Source: a virus | Reading direction: 5' to 3' (one strand) | DNA length: 27,155 nucleotides | Virus record (IMG/VR): IMGVR_UViG_3300031758_000466 | Coordinates: 1-27,155 of that record | Part shown: piece by piece, positions 23,827-27,155 of the stretch | Layout of the letters: every line of letters begins with the position of its first letter | Position numbering within the stretch: position 1 is the first letter of the stretch | Translations under genes and position numbers: made by a program | Notes under the pieces: generated by a model | The model's database searches: none | What the model saw: only the letters and a program-made list of their open reading frames with translations | What the model was told of the DNA's origin: nothing

Positions 23827-23827
23827 T
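23822..23827 (+). promoter_or_regulatory. -10 box of a leaderless gene
   Basis: TATAAT overlapping the TAA stop of the preceding gene, six bases before the ATG at 23834. Confidence 0.5.
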
Positions 23828-23833
23828 ATATAT

Positions 23834-23977
23834 ATGACTAGAGATCATTTTAGCAAAGTTATGCACAGCCCATACTTTCAAACAGACCATTATGAGAATG
23901 AATCCGCAGGCGGTAAAATGGAAAAAAAAATTGAGGGCTGGTTTAAGCGTTTCTTTAAAAAAGAAAAGAAGAATTAA
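23834..23977 (+). CDS. 47-residue basic peptide
   Basis: A short gene starting six bases after TATAAT with no ribosome site. It begins MTRDHFSKVMHSPYFQTDHY and ends in an amphipathic, very basic helix (EKKIEGWFKRFFKKEKKN). The tail with alternating aromatic and Lys/Arg residues resembles membrane-active or nucleic-acid-binding peptides. An antihost or lysis-helper role is possible, but nothing proves it. It is the last plus-strand gene before a convergent minus-strand block. Confidence 0.6.
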   Translation: MTRDHFSKVMHSPYFQTDHYENESAGGKMEKKIEGWFKRFFKKEKKN

Positions 23978-24023
23978 TTATATCCCCGAATAAGTGCGAA
24001 AAAAGTGCGCCGTCGGTAGAGAA

Positions 24024-24341
24024 CTACCAAATTTCATCTTGATCATATTCAGGAATATGCAATACTGGCTTATATAGATCATCATTTGTTAAATCGTATA
24101 ATATTCTCATAATCGTCATACATGCCTCATGAGAGTCCATATACCACAATCTGCATAGTCCACTTTCAAAGTTTAAGCAACTTGCCTCTAATCGGCTCTT
24201 AAGACGGTCTACGACCCATTCTAGAGCGGCGGAGGCGATAAGATTATCATCTACATAATAGTTCTGCTCTCTATATCTAGAATCAGATATATACAAGGAC
24301 AATTCCTGTACTATTTGTTTATTTAATTGAGTATAGCTCAT
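24024..24341 (-). CDS. Hypothetical protein, leaderless
   Basis: A 105-residue helical protein: MSYTQLNKQIVQELSLYISD, DDNLIASAALEWVVDRLKSR, CLNFESGLCRLWYMDSHEAC, then MTIMRILYDLTNDDLY and an acidic end. I do not recognise it. The ATG at 24341 lies six bases after TATTAT with no ribosome site, so it is probably leaderless. It is the last gene of the minus-strand small-gene block and converges with the basic-peptide gene. Confidence 0.7.
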   Translation of the reverse strand: MSYTQLNKQIVQELSLYISDSRYREQNYYVDDNLIASAALEWVVDRLKSRLEASCLNFESGLCRLWYMDSHEACMTIMRILYDLTNDDLYKPVLHIPEYDQDEIW

Positions 24342-24347
24342 AGCGTG

Positions 24348-24353
24348 ATAATA
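24348..24353 (-). promoter_or_regulatory. -10 box of a leaderless gene
   Basis: Minus-strand TATTAT, six bases before the ATG at 24341; a second -10-like TATACT lies further upstream. Confidence 0.5.
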
Positions 24354-24404
24354 ACCAAGGCATAGTATATTACTAGCAAGATAGCCGACGATACGACGAA
24401 TGAA

Positions 24405-24554
24405 TTATATAGATTCGAATGTTTCTTTTTCATCTTCGTCCCAAGAGTCGAAATTAAATGCATCTTCGAATCCCGCCTTTTTTAATGTAAGAAATCCAAC
24501 AACTAAAGATAGTGTTGTTAAAAACACTGCCGCAAATCCAAGTTTCTTTTTCAT
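24405..24554 (-). CDS. 49-residue single-span membrane peptide
   Basis: A small gene with AGGA five bases before the ATG. It has a basic start (MKKK), one hydrophobic helix (LGFAAVFLTTLSLVVGFLTL), a KKAGFED turn and a strongly acidic, aromatic tail (NFDSWDEDEKETFESI). The charge pattern suggests the N-terminus in the cytoplasm or a signal-anchor. The ribosome site overlaps the stop of the zinc-finger gene before it. The leader GTCAACTAGGATAATT resembles that of the 29-residue peptide upstream, so the two may share an origin. Confidence 0.65.
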   Translation of the reverse strand: MKKKLGFAAVFLTTLSLVVGFLTLKKAGFEDAFNFDSWDEDEKETFESI

Positions 24555-24556
24555 AA

Positions 24557-24691
24557 TTATCCTAGTTGACTACAACTTATGTGTATCTCACATAATCTAA
24601 CAAGTGTACCATCTTTTAATATTTTACTTGTGTATCCATACTTATCACAGTATGAGCATTTCTTGCTTGGTTCAAATGTACAGCTTTCCAT
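24557..24691 (-). CDS. 44-residue zinc-finger peptide
   Basis: Starts MESCTFEPSKKCSYCDKYG and carries C12-x2-C15-x18-C34-x2-H37, a small zinc-binding pattern with KDGTLVRLCEIH as second knuckle. The reading frame is open up to 24769, but that upstream part is antiphase to the 23-residue peptide gene and lacks a ribosome site. The ATG at 24691 follows GAGG/GGGAAG and sits 11 nt after the stop of the 23-residue gene, so translation may be coupled. Function unknown; a DNA or protein adaptor is plausible. Confidence 0.6.
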   Translation of the reverse strand: MESCTFEPSKKCSYCDKYGYTSKILKDGTLVRLCEIHISCSQLG

Positions 24692-24702
24692 AGCTTCCCG
24701 CC

Positions 24703-24774
24703 TCAAAAAATCCAATAAGCCAATAACACTAAGGTTGTTGGTCCAAATATTAATAGTGCTTGTTCCCATGCCAT
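24703..24774 (-). CDS. 23-residue membrane peptide, leaderless
   Basis: MAWEQALLIFGPTTLVLLAY followed by WIF: one hydrophobic span and almost nothing else. The ATG lies exactly six bases after a perfect TATAAT, the same geometry as other genes here. Its stop overlaps the ribosome site of the zinc-finger gene. The reading could be chance, but the promoter position and the coupling favour a real gene. It might also act as a leader peptide for the gene after it. Confidence 0.5.
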   Translation of the reverse strand: MAWEQALLIFGPTTLVLLAYWIF

Positions 24775-24780
24775 AGATTT

Positions 24781-24786
24781 ATTATA
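24781..24786 (-). promoter_or_regulatory. -10 box (TATAAT) downstream of the tRNA
   Basis: Minus-strand TATAAT five bases after the 3' end of the tRNA and six bases before the ATG at 24774. Confidence 0.5.
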
Positions 24787-24791
24787 CCATG

Positions 24792-24866
24792 TAGGCCTAG
24801 TGAGATTTGAACTCACAGTCGATTGTATATAAGACAATTGCTTTCACCAGATTAAGCTATAGGCCC
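24792..24866 (-). tRNA. tRNA-Ile (anticodon UAU)
   Basis: A 75-nt cloverleaf: acceptor GGGCCTA/TAGGCCT (one G-U), D stem GCTT/AAGC, anticodon stem ATTGT/ACAAT with loop CTTATAT, T stem GTGAG/CTCAC with loop TTCAAAT. Loop position 33 is T, and the anticodon reads TAT, which decodes AUA. The discriminator base is A and CCA is not encoded. Most bacteria read AUA with a lysidine-modified CAU tRNA, so a UAU tRNA is an unusual phage choice. AUA codons are common in the genes of this window. Confidence 0.88.
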
Positions 24867-24941
24867 TAGTTTGTATTGCAGAATTAACCCACATATACAA
24901 ACAAGGATTGCTACTATGCCTATCCATGTTAATGTCTTCAT
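24852..24941 (-). CDS. 29-residue membrane peptide ending inside the tRNA
   Basis: MKTLTWIGIVAILVCICGLI followed by LQYKLGPIA. One membrane span with a basic end on each side. AGGAT lies six bases before the ATG at 24941. The last four codons and the stop lie inside the tRNA acceptor and D arm, so processing of the tRNA would cut the message. The leader is nearly the same as that of the 49-residue peptide gene. Small size limits confidence. Confidence 0.45.
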   Translation of the reverse strand: MKTLTWIGIVAILVCICGLILQYKLGPIA

Positions 24942-24948
24942 ATATATC

Positions 24949-24960
24949 CTAGTCGACTAG
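24949..24960. repeat. Perfect palindrome CTAGTCGACTAG
   Basis: Twelve bp without mismatch, overlapping the ribosome site of the 29-residue peptide gene. A related GTCAACTAGG occurs before the 49-residue gene. It could be an operator or hide the ribosome site in the RNA. Confidence 0.5.
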
Positions 24961-24978
24961 TATTTATAATATATATAA

Positions 24979-25113
24979 ATGTTAATAAAATTTTATTTTT
25001 CTATTATATATATTATATTTGTTTTTTACTGGATACTTCCAGATTTTAAGCATACAACCCCTATACCCCTTTTAAGATTTCTAAAAGAGAACCCCGAAAT
25101 TGTCCATTTATAA
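24979..25113 (+). CDS. Possible 44-residue membrane peptide
   Basis: MLIKFYFSIIYIIFVFYWIL followed by PDFKHTTPIPLLRFLKENPE. A membrane span and a Pro-rich tail. A -10-like TAATAT lies six bases before the ATG, the local leaderless geometry. But the surrounding DNA is so rich in A and T that both a -10 box and a hydrophobic reading can arise by chance, and the other strand is the leader of the small-gene block. Low confidence. Confidence 0.25.
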   Translation: MLIKFYFSIIYIIFVFYWILPDFKHTTPIPLLRFLKENPEIVHL

Positions 25114-25219
25114 GATAGCAATTCATCGGTTATAGCAGTTGCGTTTATTTAACTTCCGTCATCATCGCACTTGGAGTTTAACCCCTTGATATTATCTCCG
25201 AAAACTTTCCAAGATTAGA

Positions 25220-25249
25220 AGTATAACATTATGTTTTTCATGTAGTCAA
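25220..25249 (-). promoter_or_regulatory. Promoter for the minus-strand small-gene block
   Basis: Minus-strand TTGACT (25244-25249) and TATACT (25220-25225), spacer 18 bp. The leader to the first downstream gene (ATG 24941) is about 270 nt. That leader is AT-rich, holds a CTTTTA/TAAAAG inverted repeat near 25070-25090 and the palindrome at 24949, and shows no minus-strand gene I can support. Confidence 0.65.
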
Positions 25250-25356
25250 GACTTACAAGATTTTTTATGGTTAGCAAGTGTCATGTATGCAAAAGCAGAT
25301 CTTACTTCTAGCTCCCGCCCACATTGATCACATATAACGATTCTACTTGAGGCCAT
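25246..25356 (-). CDS. 36-residue CCHC zinc-finger peptide, leaderless
   Basis: MASSRIVICDQCGRELEVRS followed by AFAYMTLANHKKSCKS. Ligands C9-x2-C12-x17-H30-x3-C34 make a complete classic zinc finger with a basic end, so it may bind nucleic acid. The ATG is seven bases after TACAAT of a good promoter, and no ribosome site is present. Its stop codon overlaps the -35 box of the next promoter, showing how tightly this block is packed. Confidence 0.7.
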   Translation of the reverse strand: MASSRIVICDQCGRELEVRSAFAYMTLANHKKSCKS

Positions 25357-25363
25357 GTTAGAT

Positions 25364-25393
25364 ATTGTAGCAGTATCGTATAATTGTGGTCAA
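25364..25393 (-). promoter_or_regulatory. Promoter of the leaderless zinc-finger gene
   Basis: Minus-strand TTGACC (25388-25393), 18-bp spacer, TGC-TACAAT (-10 at 25364-25369). Transcription would start at the ATG at 25356. Confidence 0.7.
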
Positions 25394-25418
25394 CTGCTTT
25401 TTCAGATTTCACAAAATG

Positions 25419-25529
25419 TTAATAGAGATTTATTTTGTATGATCCACACTTTTGACATGTCCGATTTGTCCAGATAGTCCGCCCATATGACTGGTCAATG
25501 TGATGAGCATCACAAGGTATTTTTTTAAT
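25419..25529 (-). CDS. Possible 36-residue zinc-ribbon peptide without ATG
   Basis: A reading frame that gives KKIPCDAHHIDQSYGRTIWT and then NRTCQKCGSYKINLY. C6, H9 or H10 and C25-x2-C28 form a believable zinc ribbon. No ATG, GTG or TTG is in frame after the stop upstream; the only start-like codon is ATT at 25529. It covers the CRP-type box on the other strand, whose palindrome codes part of CDAHH. It may be a decayed gene, a gene with a rare start, or an accident of the regulatory DNA. Confidence 0.3.
   Translation of the reverse strand: MKKIPCDAHHIDQSYGRTIWTNRTCQKCGSYKINLY
25499..25514. promoter_or_regulatory. CRP/GlxR-type box TGTGA-N6-TCACA (1)
   Basis: TGTGATGAGCATCACA, a palindrome with 7-bp arms and a perfect match to the consensus of cAMP-receptor proteins, including actinobacterial Crp and GlxR. 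Its centre is 72.5 bp before the first base of the -10 box at 25579. Confidence 0.65.
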
Positions 25530-25562
25530 ATGTCTTAAATGTCCGAATTGCGACTTGCTATC

Positions 25563-25584
25563 TGTCGGATCCCGATGCTAAGAT
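25563..25584 (+). promoter_or_regulatory. Early-type promoter 1 (TGTC-N12-TAAGAT)
   Basis: TGTC at 25563-25566, twelve bases ending CGATGC, then TAAGAT at 25579-25584 with an extended -10 TGC. Start predicted near 25591, where an ATG lies in frame with the gene that follows. Confidence 0.6.
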
Positions 25585-25617
25585 CATTACATGAACTCAA
25601 CGAAAGAAGGTCAAAAC

Positions 25618-25716
25618 ATGAAAAGTATTTCATGCGCTGGATGCGATAAATTTATCATGGAGATGCCAGAGGATGAGGCAGAATTTCTCACCGCCTTGTG
25701 TCTGGATTGCTTTTAA
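25618..25716 (+). CDS. 32-residue four-cysteine zinc peptide
   Basis: MKSISCAGCDKFIMEMPEDE followed by AEFLTALCLDCF: C6-x2-C9-x18-C28-x2-C31, a minimal zinc knuckle pair with an acidic middle. AGAAGG lies seven bases before the ATG in a leader (AACGAAAGAAGGTC) also found before the gene at 26655. A second start is possible: the ATG at 25591 is six bases after the -10 box and in frame, which would add nine residues (MNSTKEGQN) and make a leaderless form. Confidence 0.65.
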   Translation: MKSISCAGCDKFIMEMPEDEAEFLTALCLDCF

Positions 25717-25717
25717 T

Positions 25718-25739
25718 TGTCCGAGCCTTATGCTACAAT
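25718..25739 (+). promoter_or_regulatory. Early-type promoter 2 (TGTC-N12-TACAAT)
   Basis: TGTC at 25718-25721, twelve bases ending TTATGC, TACAAT at 25734-25739. It lies two bases after the stop of the four-cysteine gene and drives the four-gene group at 25774-26397. Confidence 0.6.
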
Positions 25740-25773
25740 TCCAACTATAACCAACTAGAGAAAGAAGAACACT

Positions 25774-25962
25774 ATGATGAGTAAATGGGATACAATTCAG
25801 GCAGATGTTGCCGACGCATATGTTTATCTTGATGAACAAGATGAGCCAGATGAACAAGATGAGGACGGAGATATTTTCGGATTCTCTAAGGCTATGAGCA
25901 TTGACCACCTATCCGATCAAGAGATTGCAGAACTAGCACTTACGCTAGATTGGAAAGAATAA
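25774..25962 (+). CDS. Small acidic hypothetical protein
   Basis: Sixty-two residues (MMSKWDTIQADVADAYVYLD), with an acidic near-repeat DEQDEPDEQDEDGD and a helical end (LSDQEIAELALTLDWKE). The acidity might mimic DNA, as some phage antihost proteins do, but that is only a charge argument. AGAAAGAAG precedes the first ATG; the second ATG at 25777 is an option. The stop overlaps the next start (TAATG). Confidence 0.7.
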   Translation: MMSKWDTIQADVADAYVYLDEQDEPDEQDEDGDIFGFSKAMSIDHLSDQEIAELALTLDWKE

Positions 25963-26114
25963 TGAGCGAAGGTATTTTTACGATTGAACTAGGTCGCTAT
26001 GGATTCATGCTAGATACTGAATGGGCATATGTGTCTCTCTCATGGCCGTTGCTTATCTTGTCTGCGCTATCTGCTACAATTTACACTATCGTAAAACGAA
26101 TGAGGAGTAAGTAA
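25962..26114 (+). CDS. 50-residue single-span membrane protein
   Basis: MSEGIFTIELGRYGFMLDTE followed by a membrane helix (YVSLSWPLLILSALSATIYT) and a basic tail VKRMRSK, so the C-terminus should stay in the cytoplasm. It starts in the TAATG overlap of the preceding gene and ends in another one. A copy of the early-type promoter motif lies inside its coding region at 26059-26080. Confidence 0.65.
   Translation: MSEGIFTIELGRYGFMLDTEWAYVSLSWPLLILSALSATIYTIVKRMRSK
26059..26080 (+). promoter_or_regulatory. Early-type promoter 3 (inside a gene)
   Basis: TGTC at 26059-26062, twelve bases ending TATCTGC, TACAAT at 26075-26080, inside the 50-residue gene. It could add transcription of the two genes after it. 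Confidence 0.45.
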
Positions 26115-26212
26115 TGAATAGACTACTAACAACCGCCGTCCAACTATTGTTAGCAATTCCGACTATCTATCTAATTAGATGGATGATCGCCGACTATAAG
26201 GAGAACATGTAA
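26114..26212 (+). CDS. 32-residue single-span membrane peptide
   Basis: MNRLLTTAVQLLLAIPTIYL followed by IRWMIADYKENM. One membrane helix with Arg at each end. It starts in a TAATG overlap with the 50-residue gene and ends in the TAATG of the next. The AAGGAG near its end is the ribosome site of the next gene. Translation seems to be by re-initiation. Confidence 0.6.
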   Translation: MNRLLTTAVQLLLAIPTIYLIRWMIADYKENM

Positions 26213-26397
26213 TGAAAACGGAATTCGAAAAAGAATTAGAGATAAAAGAAGCATACGATGCAATGCTTGATGAAGTTTATACCGATGTAAAGATCGGTTA
26301 CTCTACATTCACCGCCTCAGAGATTCTTTTTAATTGTGATCCCGTCATGTATCATCAAGGTCTCTTGGACTATACCGACTCAATAGAAAAAGATTAG
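26212..26397 (+). CDS. Small acidic hypothetical protein
   Basis: Sixty-one residues, acidic and helical at the start (MKTEFEKELEIKEAYDAMLD), then VYTDVKIGYSTFTASEILFN and a Tyr/His-rich end. AAGGAG lies ten bases before the ATG. Last of four genes linked by TAATG. I do not recognise a family. A 9-bp hairpin follows the stop codon. Confidence 0.7.
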   Translation: MKTEFEKELEIKEAYDAMLDEVYTDVKIGYSTFTASEILFNCDPVMYHQGLLDYTDSIEKD

Positions 26398-26414
26398 GGG
26401 CGTGAGGGGCGTGT

Positions 26415-26436
26415 CAGCTTGACAAACGTCAAGCTG
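26415..26436 (+). terminator. Hairpin CAGCTTGAC/GTCAAGCTG after the four-gene group
   Basis: A perfect 9-bp stem with an AAAC loop, 17 bp after the stop codon, extendable by two pairs. No T-run follows, so it would be a terminator of the kind without a U-tail or an RNA-stability element. A direct repeat GGGGCGTG precedes it at about 26398-26412. Confidence 0.5.
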
Positions 26437-26503
26437 GCCCGCAAAGGCGTGGGGGACCAGTCACATTTAAGAGATGACCATTAAATCCCCTGAATCTACG
26501 GCG

Positions 26504-26529
26504 TGTCGATTTGACAGACAAATCGGACA
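26504..26529. repeat. Near-perfect inverted repeat TGTCGATTTG / CAAATCGGACA
   Basis: Ten-bp arms that differ by one inserted base, loop ACAGA. The right arm (26517-26530) is the reverse complement of a 14-base stretch at 25457-25470. Confidence 0.55.
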
Positions 26530-26536
26530 TATTGCG

Positions 26537-26552
26537 TGTGATGCTTATCACA
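26537..26552. promoter_or_regulatory. CRP/GlxR-type box TGTGA-N6-TCACA (2)
   Basis: TGTGATGCTTATCACA, perfect in the ten conserved positions. Its centre is 72.5 bp before the first base of the -10 box at 26617, the same distance as in the first copy. It is also nested in a larger GCGTGTG/CACACGC inverted repeat. Confidence 0.65.
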
Positions 26553-26600
26553 TAGCACACGCTCCATATATTGAGACAAACCCTTGCACAATTAACAAAA

Positions 26601-26622
26601 TGTCGGTGCCTAATGGTACAAT
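26601..26622 (+). promoter_or_regulatory. Early-type promoter 4 (TGTC-N12-TACAAT)
   Basis: TGTC at 26601-26604, twelve bases ending TAATGG, TACAAT at 26617-26622 (extended -10). It drives the gene at 26655 through a 32-nt spacer with the AACGAAAGAAGGTC leader. Confidence 0.65.
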
Positions 26623-26654
26623 ACTCTCATACAACAAACGAAAGAAGGTCGCAC

Positions 26655-26855
26655 ATGTCCGCAAACCTATACACAGTCCCAGCCCTACTAGTAGGCAAGA
26701 CATATCGCTCAGATAGTTTAGAGGGCGAGATCATCTCAGCCGAGCCTCACAATACGGCTTGGTATGACGGCGCAGAGGCTTACCGCGTAGAGGTAAAGTC
26801 CTACGATATGGGAATCGCAAAGTATTCTTATCGCACAGTAGCCGTTCAGGTATAA
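26655..26855 (+). CDS. Small beta-rich hypothetical protein
   Basis: Sixty-six residues: MSANLYTVPALLVGKTYRSD, LEGEIISAEPHNTAWYDGAE and AYRVEVKSYDMGIAKYSYRT. The alternating pattern suggests a small beta barrel. AGAAGG lies six bases before the ATG. The frame is open further upstream to 26571, but that part is promoter DNA. Its promoter module copies that of the gene at 25618, so both should be co-regulated. Confidence 0.72.
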   Translation: MSANLYTVPALLVGKTYRSDSLEGEIISAEPHNTAWYDGAEAYRVEVKSYDMGIAKYSYRTVAVQV

Positions 26856-26882
26856 CCTAGAATCGAAACAGGGGCAGTTTCA

Positions 26883-26894
26883 GAGAATGTTCTC
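26883..26894. repeat. Palindrome GAGAA-TG-TTCTC
   Basis: Five-bp arms. A second AT-TCTCT at about 26911-26917 can pair with AGAGAAT here instead, giving alternative stems between the 66-residue gene and the last promoter. Confidence 0.35.
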
Positions 26895-26934
26895 GCCCAA
26901 TGTCGTAAGTAAGAATTCTCTCCCTTCGGGGATA

Positions 26935-26956
26935 TGTCGGTACTATCTGATACAAT
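26935..26956 (+). promoter_or_regulatory. Early-type promoter 5 (TGTC-N12-TACAAT)
   Basis: TGTC at 26935-26938, twelve bases ending TATCTGA, TACAAT at 26951-26956. No CRP-type box lies at the corresponding upstream distance. Confidence 0.6.
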
Positions 26957-26986
26957 TCCAATAATCAACTAATGAAAGGTAAACTA

Positions 26987-27155
26987 ATGTACACACTAAG
27001 TATTGCATATGACGGAAAGAGAATTGCATCATGGGATTTTGCAGATGCTCTATCTGCCGTCCATGAATTCGATAAATGCGTAGATGCTGGCGACTCTAAA
27101 GAATACGCTACCTACAACTTGTCTGAGCCTAATGGTAAAATGCACACTAAGAACT
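26987..27155 (+). CDS. Hypothetical protein, N-terminal part (cut by window edge)
   Basis: Fifty-six codons up to the window end: MYTLSIAYDGKRIASWDFAD, ALSAVHEFDKCVDAGDSKEY and ATYNLSEPNGKMHTKN. It reads as a small alpha/beta protein with a strand start, a helix and a final NLS.P.GKM.TK motif that I associate with small early proteins of actinobacterial phages. AAAGG lies seven bases before the ATG. Driven by early-type promoter 5. Confidence 0.7.
   Translation, partial: MYTLSIAYDGKRIASWDFADALSAVHEFDKCVDAGDSKEYATYNLSEPNGKMHTKN

Noticed and set aside
23978-24028. Convergent terminator with GGTAG/CTACC stem
   Set aside because: The T-run on the minus strand is about ten bases from a five-bp stem; too weak to call.
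24400-24600. Plus-strand 66-codon frame
   Set aside because: It is antisense to the 49-residue membrane peptide and part of the zinc-finger gene, both with ribosome sites. It has none.
24691-24769. Upstream extension of the 44-residue zinc-finger frame
   Set aside because: It begins inside the 23-residue peptide gene in another frame and has no ribosome site; the ATG at 24691 has one.
25070-25200. Possible tmRNA on the minus strand (AAATAAACGCAAC resembles the bases before a tag)
   Set aside because: No tRNA-like ends, no T arm with TTCRA loop and no tag ending in Ala-Ala with a stop were found.
26474-26716. 80-codon plus-strand frame
   Set aside because: It runs through inverted repeats, the CRP-type box, a promoter and the start of the gene at 26655 in another frame. 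No ribosome site was seen.

Overview
The window is a piece of a tailed-phage (Caudoviricetes, siphovirus- or myovirus-like) genome, or a prophage or metagenomic relative of one. It is AT-rich and densely packed. Several features point to an actinobacterial host of low GC content, such as a freshwater actinobacterium. Genes start directly at the transcription start (a TATAAT-like -10 box, six bases, then ATG). There are two perfect TGTGA-N6-TCACA boxes of the CRP/GlxR type. A B12-dependent ribonucleotide reductase is encoded. The host assignment is inference; the sequence names no host.

Layout. (1) 1-3521, minus strand: head genes in reverse map order: major capsid protein (start only), prohead protease fused to a scaffold-like tail, portal, and a small head gene. 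(2) 3584-18038, minus: a LamG-type virion protein, then an unusual block of six tandem 2-oxoglutarate/Fe(II) dioxygenases interleaved with two DUF6065-like proteins, a six-cysteine DUF6171-like protein and an unknown protein. Next come a fibronectin-like protein with eleven FFGPPx repeats, two large repeat-rich tail-fibre proteins and several small fibre or baseplate proteins. (3) 18108-21424, minus: an EF-hand holin candidate, a class II ribonucleotide reductase and a GT4 glycosyltransferase. (4) 21447-23977, plus: a divergent promoter with a palindromic operator candidate, a membrane-anchored lysozyme/transglycosylase, four small genes, a structured small RNA with its own promoter and terminator, two virion-like genes and a basic peptide. 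(5) 24024-25529, minus: very small genes (zinc-finger and single-membrane-span peptides), several with leaderless starts, and a tRNA-Ile(UAU). (6) 25499-27155, plus: small early-type genes driven by five copies of one promoter type (TGTC-N12-TA[C/A][A/G]AT). Two of these promoters carry a CRP box at exactly the same distance.

How the parts may work together. The left two thirds build the virion. The six hydroxylases lie in the same transcription direction as, and directly downstream of, proteins rich in Gly-Pro-Pro and Gly-X-Y motifs, so they may hydroxylate the phage's own fibres. The lysis genes, the nucleotide-supply gene and the sugar transferase sit between the virion block and the early block. 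The right end looks like an early regulon that could sense host cAMP through the host's CRP/GlxR protein. The tRNA for AUA codons fits an AT-rich phage in a host that reads AUA poorly.
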